Shown piece after piece: positions 57,002-64,000 of a stretch of DNA of 64,000 bases (position 1 is the stretch's first letter; each line of letters begins with the position of its first letter). The DNA lies in assembly GCA_021234155.1 (NCBI GenBank), contig JAJEKV010000027.1:1451109-1515108 (forward strand). The letters run 5' to 3'. This DNA is from Isoetes taiwanensis (lineage: Eukaryota; Streptophyta; Lycopodiopsida; Isoetales; Isoetaceae). A program made the translations under genes and the position numbers. Below the pieces are notes generated by a model. That model saw only the letters and a list, made by a program, of their open reading frames with translations. It did no database searches and was not told the origin of the DNA.

Positions 57002-57928
57002 CATTGTATATTTGACGAATTGACATATTTTTCCAAATTTCAACACTACCCGCTAACTCAAAATCAGCATATCGTTAGGCCCATTTATAGTGACATTCAA
57101 CCATATGAAGAAAACGGAACAGGAAGTAGTAGTCGTCTTCCTCTTCTCCTTTTATTCACTGTTCCCCGCCCACCGCCCACATACAATGAAGAGAGAGGTT
57201 GAAAAAGAGAAAATGAGAAGGTCGAAAATGCAAAAATTGAATTTATTTATTTAATTTAAAAGCAAAGGTAATTTAACTTTTTGATTTGGTTAATATTTTA
57301 AAGGTGAATCTATATATATATCTAAGATAAGTTACATTAAATAAAATATACATACAAAAAACATCCTCCAATTAAAAAGAGTAGGACAAAATTATTCTCT
57401 TCAAAAATTAGTAGGACAAAGTCCAATTTGTTACATTTTTTTTAGGACAGGTCCTACTCATGTCAACAACATGTGGACATTAACAAATTTTGCGGAGGCG
57501 TTGGTGACATGCCGGAACGTAAGCTAAATGGTCTTTCTTGAAACGTGAAAACAGGTTAGGTTAAATTCTGTGGGCAGTAAAATCTGATCTTCGATGCTGT
57601 TTGCCACGTGGCAGTCATAGATTGGAGAACAAAGCAGAATTTAACCTAACCCCAGACCAAAAACCAAATCTATTTCCGTTTCCTCGAATCCTGGATCAGG
57701 AGTTGCAAATAAATATATTCGAAAACAAACTAGTATTGATCCCTGGAATGCCGAAGGACCAGAATGGAACCAGAATGCCAAAGGAAGGACCAGAATGAAC
57801 TAGCGCATGAAGAGTGCACCCAAAGTGATGGGCAGATATTTACATTGGTTGTACTCTGGAGTAAGAAGCCATGGAAGAATGCCTGGACTGTTTCAGCAGC
57901 ATCGAAATGGAGCTAACGGTGGGTCGAT
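57002..57928. other. Intergenic region before maturase
   Basis: AT-rich at 57230-57450. A frame at 57601-57798 has no recognised similarity. Probably contains the maturase promoter and 5' leader. Confidence 0.4.
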
Positions 57929-60563
57929 ATGCTCTATCAAGGTAAGTTTGTGAACTAGTGATGTGAAACTTATATAACATCTCTTCCTTGTTGCAGTAAT
58001 ATATAAGGGAATTTATGGTTGTTCAAGACCATTTTCAAGGAGTTCTCAGGCTTTGCAAGAAATCCCTGTTTTACACACTGACTTTGAGGGACCAGCTTAT
58101 GAAGTTGAGGCCATCGGCATGTCAGTAAAGGAAAGAGTTCAGAGATCATTAGTGGATGGAAAATACCAATATGTCGTACAAAGTGTTGTGGCAAATTCCG
58201 AAACATTACTTGCAGCGTATGATAATATTAAGGCAAGATTAAGTGGGTGGCCCTCAGATTTACCTGAGTCCCAGTCGAAGCCAGGATTGATAGCCTCCTG
58301 CCACATCCAAAACCCTGAAGCAGAGCCAGATGGGCACTTAGAAATTGAAGGGTTAGACAAGCAATGGTTCCAAGATTTGGCACATGAATTGGGAAGGGGA
58401 ACATTTTCTGTAAGGAATAACTGCCAATTGTTCACATATTCTGAAAGCAAAATAAGCAAAGCAATGTCAGTTCCAAACTTGAGGCTTAAAATTGTTAAAG
58501 AGGCCGTACGAATGGTTCTGGAGCAGATTTATGAGCCCCAGTTCAGGAACTTTTCCTGTGGATTTAGGCCCCAAAAGGGTCGTCATGTTGCCTTGAAGGA
58601 CATAAAGTCTAGGTGGACACCTACATCATGGTGGATCTGCTTTGAAATACGTAAAGATTTTGATATTGACAATCTTGACATTTTACACCTGACACTGGAA
58701 GAGAACATTCAAGATGAATTGCTGCTGCAGCTGTTGCATGAGATGTTTCAAACTGGCACACTTCAGCTAGATATTGGTAAACTCTCACGAGGGTTTTATC
58801 AGGAAGACATACTTTCTCCAATGCTGATTAACATTTACTTTCATAAGCTTGATCAAGAGATTGACAGGCTCATCAAGAAAGTATTCATGCTCAATCCAAA
58901 ATCTGTCCTCGATCAGCATGCTCCTGGGAAATTTGACATTGAAGCAGGCACAGAAGATGGAGTGTATCAAAATTTTGAAGTGAATCAAACTGACAGTCCA
59001 AGCATGACAGTAAAGAGGAAAAGAGGGGACAGACACTCGCAGCCTGTAGCTTTTAAATTGTATGCTTGTAGGTATGCAGATGAAGTGTTATTAGGTTTAG
59101 TAGGGTCTAAGGAATTAGCAGCATGTATAAAGCATGAAATTACTACCTTTTTGTGGTCAAACATGTCGATAGAAGTGGAACGATCCTTCCTTCGTGAACG
59201 GGCATCTGGAGTAGCTTGGTTTCTTGGCATTAAGCTTCAGTTTGTTCCTCCTTCTAAAGTTCCCGGTTATATGAGTCCTAAGGCTATAACTGCATTGCGA
59301 AAGGTTCAACATCGTATTAGAGCCCATGCAATCCAACGCAAGATACATGAGGAAGCAGATCTTAGGAAGCTTGGTGGCAAATTGTTGCAGAGAATTTTTA
59401 AGAAAGCAAAAGATGAGGAATCGACAAACTTGGAAAGAAATGAGAAGGTAAATAGCATGCTCAAGGGGATAGCAAAAGATGTGGTCGAAGAATTCCTCAA
59501 CACACAAGAAGAAAGGGATACACGTACCCTCATGTATGGTAAGTTCTATCGCAGTGAAAGACTTCTTACCCCATGGGTCAGGAAGAAACTTCCTCAAGAC
59601 CTTGTTGAAGCATATGACCGGTTTCAAGAAAAATTAAAGACATACCTGGTAGACCAATCTGGTGATGAGGTCCCCAATTTAAGTGAAGTGTCATGTGATG
59701 GTGATAGTGAGGATGAGACTGCAATAACAGTTACTCCATTGCCTGATGTGCCCATGTCTTTTAAAGACAGTTCTGGCATAGAGAAAGGTGATGGTCTTCG
59801 TCTGCTACTGTATGGGTCAATTGAAGATATTCGACATTTGCTTTTTCTTTGTGGATTTATTAATAAAAGAGGGCAATCTCAAGCTATAGAGGCGCTCATA
59901 CCTCTAGAAGACGTAGCAATTTGTCAATGGTATGGGGCTGTTGCCTTGGGATTCTTAAATTACTTTCGGTGCTGTGACAACTTTATGCATGTGAAGCGCA
60001 TGGTTGACTACCATGTCAGACGTTCCTGTCTATACACATTGGCAGCTAAACATGAGGCAAATGTTCATAAGTTTAAAGCATTCAAGAATGCAATAAAAGC
60101 ATCTGGATTGGATGAAATCATGTCACGTTTTTTCCCAACTGAACATCAACTTCAATGTACAGGAAAGGCATTTCTAACAGACCCAAAACCTGTTGATGAT
60201 GTAATATTTACATTGATTACCAATGCCCCTAATGGAACTGTGTGTTCACAGAAATGTTTAGCTATAGGCTGTCCCAGGTATGAGGTAGAAATATATCTGG
60301 TAAGGATTGCCCGCCTCCGAGAAAAGGATAAGTTCTTGATTGGGAAGTCCTGCGGATTTCGAGAACCTCCTCGTGGCTTCCATTTAAAAAAATTACCACT
60401 CTGTAGAGAACACTATTTGGGTTTATCTTCAGGTAGATTGCCCCTGCGGAGTCTCCGGCTGGAATTGCTGGATAATTCACAGGAAGAGGAAGAAGAGCAT
60501 TATTTTTCTTGGACTGGGTCCCAGGGGCATATAATACGTCCATACGAGACAACCAGGTTGTAG
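57929..60563 (+). CDS. Nuclear-encoded group II intron maturase (nMAT3/nMAT4 type)
   Basis: One long uninterrupted frame (57997-60563). I extend it with a 13-nt first exon, 57929-57941, and a 55-nt GT-AG intron, giving MLYQVIYKGIYGCSRPFSRSS.., a mitochondrial-presequence-like start, and 859 aa; that intron is short for plants, so the start is tentative. RT fingers: MVLEQIYEPQFRNFSCGFRP. Motif A has Glu for the catalytic Asp (FEIRKDFD, Glu221) and the YADD box is YADE (364-367), so the polymerase should be dead. Domain X contains WYGAVALGFLNYFRCCDN and YTLAAKHEANVHK. The C-terminus keeps a Cys758-x4-Cys763...Cys807-x2-His810 zinc pattern, a remnant of the intron endonuclease domain, as in the nMAT3/4 class. 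Family role: imported maturase assisting splicing of mitochondrial group II introns. A Ser/Asp/Glu-rich linker joins RT and X. Confidence 0.9.
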
Positions 60564-61723
60564 GCTGCAGAGCTTGTAGAGCAAGTGAAAACTGCTTAGG
60601 ACAGCCATTGGATGGGCGTTTGTACAATAATCTTTAAAACAGGCTTTTTGTTGTCAGCAACAAGTCATTCAGGGAAGAGTTTTACTCATCTGTATGATTG
60701 AGAATAAAAGTGGTGCCATGCAACCAGTTATATGCTTTGCATCTTCTACATTTTGCTCAATCAGGGTGCTGATTAAATTAAGTGCCTTTGTAATTTTGTC
60801 ATGCTAGAAAAATACTGCCAGATCAATGTTAAGTATTGGAAATATATAGATGAGATTTCTCCATACCATGGGTTTTGTAAATTGGGCTTCTCTTCATACA
60901 GAAACAGACGCATTATTTGGACCATAGGATAAGAGCTATCATGATCGGATCGAACACACATTTTGGAACGAACTGTCATTACCTTTGAAAAATCGTCTGC
61001 AAATTAGGCCTCCTGCTTAATTGACTGGAGACCAAAAGAAAGATTGTTATATGCTTGCACTCATTCGAAAGTGGATAGTTTTTCATTTCAAAGAGAACCT
61101 TTACTAGTATGAACTTGAAAACTCTTTTTGTTTTAAACGTTTTTCATTTCAAACATATTAAAAATATAATTCACAATTCAAAACTTTTGGAGATACTTTC
61201 AGAAATTGAACACTCAGAAAAGGCAAAGGCAATTTTTGTGTTTGACAGAGACCTGATAAACTTGATAGACTGTGCCTTTAGGAAACTAAGTGGGCTTGGC
61301 TGGCTACGGCTTCGAATCTTGTATGTACCTTTTAAGGATATGAGGGCTTTCAAAATCTTGTTCTGGCAGTGCAGGCAAGTAATGCTGGTCTTGAGGACGA
61401 CCTTTAGTTTTAATCTTATTACAGCAACATGTATAGTCGCAATTACAGCAGGAATGGTGTTTGGGAAGCCATAACTGAAGAGCAAGGGCAAATTAGACAG
61501 AGAAATCAGATGCTCGGATCATAAATCAGCAAAATTTCATGCTTAGATTATTAGACCCGGACGTAGATTGGACAGAAAAATCGATCATCAGCAAACAAAA
61601 TTTGCCAATATATATTTCGAGCTTGATATGCACGTAAGGTAGGAAACAATCATTTGCTTTAAACACCTATTTTCTACTTATATAAAAGTGTTCTGTATAC
61701 AGGAATAGTGTAACGTGAAATTT
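60564..61723. other. Maturase 3' flank, no further gene
   Basis: Contains likely 3' UTR with an AATAAA-like signal (GAATAAAAG near 60702). The frame at 61109-61474 and its complement show no recognisable similarity and I do not call a gene. Confidence 0.4.
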
Positions 61724-62232
61724 GGGGGTTGTTTTTTTGGCGGGGGTGAAAATATCGTTACCACGGTTTTGGTTGATTCCATCGCGGTGAATACTTTTCC
61801 AGCGGAATCACATACCCTCGAACGGGATCCGATTTTGGAGGCCCCCGGATTATCCGTGCACGGCGTCCGGTGTACCTTCCGATGGATCCCAACCATCCAT
61901 CTCTAGGGTCCCATCGGCCGTCTATTTTATACCTTCCGAGAATCACATTCGAAAATACCACAGGGGCGGAATCACCGCCCTTTTATTCCACGGGGCGGAA
62001 TCACCATTCCAAATATGCTAGTAAAAATTCAAATTTTTTCTTGTCATGATCTTCGAGAACTAGTGCGGGTTATGGCGGCTTGCTCGACTTGCTCGGGCGA
62101 TATAGATGGCGATCTTCAGTAGGAGGTCGATTTGGCTCCTTTTATTCTAACCCTTTTTTTGGCCGTCGAATCTACCCTAGTTCGCCAAGCTTTGCAATGG
62201 TGGATTAGGTGCTCAGAGATCCGTGAGGCGAA

Positions 62233-62470
62233 GAAGACAGGAAAGGTGAAGTGGTTCAACAAAGACGAAAGGTTTTGGATTCATAACTCCCGGACGGCGG
62301 GGAAGATCTGTTTATGCATCAAACATCGATTCATGCGGATGGGTTCGGCCACAAAAGACGACGCATCTGTGGAGTTCTTGGTAGATCGGCCGAAGATGGC
62401 GGGCCAAGGCCATAGATGTGACGGGCGAAAGGCGCCTTTGTTCAAGGGGCTCCAAAAGGCGTGATCACGA
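62233..62470 (+). pseudogene. Cold-shock domain gene fragment
   Basis: Frame 1: KTGKVKWFNKDERFWI (RNP1-like KGFGFI damaged to ERFWI). Frame 2: GEDLFMHQTSIHADGFGH, the RNP2 segment. Then DDASVEFLVD, and RAKAIDVTG in the third frame. Pieces follow the order of a single cold-shock domain with three frame changes, so it is dead. Intact plant cold-shock proteins bind RNA and continue into Gly-rich and CCHC segments, which are absent here. Located between inverted repeats of the Mutator-like element. Confidence 0.82.
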
Positions 62471-63354
62471 GGCGAGAGGATCTCGCTATGCAGAGGCGAG
62501 TTTACATTGCGGTGCTTTTGATTCGAGAGGTTTCGGTGCAATGAGGTTTCGTTTTCTCTGTTTCCTCCATTTTTTCTCTTTTAGTTTTAGCATAGTTATT
62601 TGGTTTTGACCATTGATCGCTCCTGGGCTTTCTCAACCTGGGCTTTCTCCAAGACTAATCCTTACTATTGCCTCTTTTCTTGTTGCTATGGAGTCGGTTC
62701 CTGTATGAATTTATTTTCATGAGAGTTTCATGAGAGTTTAAATATCATCTGGGCGCTTCAAATCCTTCATACCTGACACTTTGTGTATCTCGGATTCGGG
62801 GTATTCAAGCCCGCCCTTTGGGCAAATATCGCAAAAGAGCAAAGGGAGATTATTGTTAATATGAGCATACCAAGGCTCCACCTATTTGGAAGAATAGCCC
62901 AAATTGCACGGTGCACCCGGAGTTTTTCAAGCTACGTGAATCGAGCCTCATTGATCGATCTCACTGAGCGCCATTAATCGGCCCGATTTTGCACTGGATT
63001 TGGTTAAACGAAGTGAAATCCATATGATCATTTCAAATTAGAGCCTTTAATTCTTTCAAATTGGATCGTTTTTTCCTCTCAAATGCATCATTCTTATCTT
63101 ATTACATTAGTTTTCTTTTGCAATTAGGTGACCTTTTGCAAGATTTAGTTCGGCCATGGCATTGCCAATATTGGCAAGGGGTTCAAATCCCCATCCATAA
63201 AAATTCTGGGCATTGCATAGAATAACAATGGACAGGTAGACAAAAAATGGAGTAGCACAAGTATTTTCTTCCAATTCAATCCACCCTGCTTGCTTTTGCA
63301 AGCAAATGTAGCAAGAAAATGTAAGTTATACTTTGAGAATCTGCTGCTCATCTG

Positions 63355-63426
63355 CAGAAATTGAGAATGGCAAACATTGGGCTTCTCCAGCAGAAATTGA
63401 AAATGGCAAACATTGGGCTTCTCCAG
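63355..63426. repeat. 36-bp tandem duplication
   Basis: Two copies of a unit beginning CAGAAATTGAGAATGGC and ending GGGCTTCTC, immediately before the right terminal repeat of the Mutator-like element. Confidence 0.85.
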
Positions 63427-63429
63427 GTG

Positions 63430-63750
63430 ATTCCTAGTACGCGGTGATTCTACGGAGGAGAATATTATCGCAGTGATTCCACGGGGGAGAATATTTACGC
63501 GGTGATTCCACGGGGAGAATATTGTAAATCGTCAGCGGTGATTCCCACTGGGAGAATATTACGGTATCGCGGTGATTCCACCCCGCAGATCAATTCCATG
63601 TGATTCCACCCCTGAAGTGGAGCAGGGTGATTCCGTTTGGCGGAATTACAAATTGGTGATTCTGCCAGGCAGAATTACAAGTTGGTGATTCTGTCCGGCG
63701 GAATTACAAGTTGGTGATTCCGTCCGGCGGTATTCTACCGTTGTGATTCC
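63430..63750. repeat. Short tandem repeats in MULE terminal repeat
   Basis: At least four copies of GCGGTGATTCCAC-GGGGAGAATATT-type units (63440-63590) followed by three copies of GGCGGAATTACAA-TTGGTGATTC units (63640-63730). Several units are themselves near-palindromic (GGTGATTCCG/CGGAATCACC). Confidence 0.85.
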
Positions 63751-64000
63751 GCGGGGAAGTATAAAATGGACGGCCTTGATCGGTACAAATAGCGGGGCCT
63801 CCGGAGCGGATCCCGTTCAGGAGGGTTCAGTGATTCAGCGGGGAAAGTATTCACCGCGATGGAATCACCAAAACGAGGGTAAGGATATTTTCACGGGGGG
63901 CTATTTACGTGCCCACGTCACCATTTCTTTGCACCATTTTTCTCTGGCCGGTCGAGCTCCGGCTATGGCGTCGACATGGCGCCGGGGCTCTAGAGCGTCT

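Larger units (their letters stand above)
61724..63914. mobile_element. Mutator-like element (Pack-MULE-like)
   Basis: Left terminal repeat about 61724-62010, right about 63430-63914, in inverted orientation: GTGAAAATATC.., GATTCCATCGCGGTGAATAC, GAACGGGATCCG, GGAGGCCCC and TATTTTATAC blocks occur in reverse complement at the other end. Long TIRs full of short repeats (GTGATTCC units), no transposase, and a captured gene fragment fit a non-autonomous MULE. A 9-bp target duplication is not obvious at the ends I chose, so the exact limits are uncertain. Confidence 0.6.

Noticed and set aside
57305-57330. TCTATATATATATCTAAG considered as a Helitron 5' end
   Set aside because: Lacks the AATAAAAGCAAAATG continuation of this family, and no hairpin-CTAG end follows downstream.
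58139-59627. Several antisense frames of 66-156 aa within the maturase
   Set aside because: Shadows of the sense gene with no independent similarity.
61109-61474. 121-aa frame downstream of the maturase, with a 106-aa complement
   Set aside because: No recognisable motif on either strand, AT-rich, no conserved start context; not enough to call a gene.
1-64000. tRNA and rRNA genes
   Set aside because: No cloverleaf with A and B boxes and no rRNA-like conserved block noticed; TGGTATCAGAGC hits are retroelement primer sites and not tRNA genes.

Overview
This is nuclear DNA from a land plant with a large, repeat-rich genome, and most of the window is transposable elements. The plant assignment rests on spliced genes with plant-type exon structure (an acyl-protein thioesterase and an actin relic keeping plant actin intron positions), a nuclear-encoded group II intron maturase, a Ty1-copia element, a Ty3-gypsy chromovirus primed by initiator tRNA-Met, Helitrons and a Mutator-like element. 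A broken gene of a Cys/His family that I associate mainly with invertebrate genomes, together with the large repeat load, makes a seed-free plant (fern or lycophyte) more likely than a flowering plant; that is inference.

Only two genes look functional. One is a nine-exon acyl-protein thioesterase (24617-29203, + strand, 302 aa by my splicing) with an intact Ser-Asp-His triad and a transit-peptide-like N-terminus. The other is a nuclear intron maturase (57929-60563, + strand) with a catalytically dead reverse transcriptase, an intact-looking domain X and a remnant zinc/endonuclease domain. It should act in splicing of organellar group II introns.

Layout. 1-4150: LINE fragments and a MITE. 4151-18576: a Helitron cluster (two 5' ends, two clear 3' ends and one doubtful one) enclosing a degenerate LINE, an unprocessed actin pseudogene, a 1.5-kb tandem duplication and possible gene fragments. 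18577-24736: a minus-strand copia element flanked by two copies of the 5' end of the thioesterase gene. 24617-29203: the thioesterase gene, with a LINE in its second intron. 30360-36160: short non-autonomous LTR elements in head-to-head inverted arrangement, one split by a Helitron (30908-32800) consisting mostly of a pyrimidine tract. 36184-39000: a triple tandem repeat and a LINE relic. 39208-57001: a broken two-gene locus (one gene per strand, convergent) whose plus-strand gene is split by a 15.3-kb gypsy element; that element carries a second copy of the purine/pyrimidine Helitron in the opposite orientation. 57929-60563: the maturase. 61724-63914: a Mutator-like element with long, internally repetitive terminal inverted repeats around a broken cold-shock-domain fragment (Pack-MULE-like).

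The most unusual signals are four copies, in two pairs, of a nested hairpin in the gypsy internal region with paired compensatory substitutions; two inverted, near-full-length Helitrons with 1.7-kb polypurine tracts, one with a recognisable empty site; a copia element flanked by a 255-bp duplication of a host first exon instead of a short target-site duplication; and the convergent two-gene locus, which may be an undescribed mobile element. Recent repeat copies differ repeatedly by CG versus CAG/CTG indels, so part of the apparent coding damage in repeats may be assembly error.
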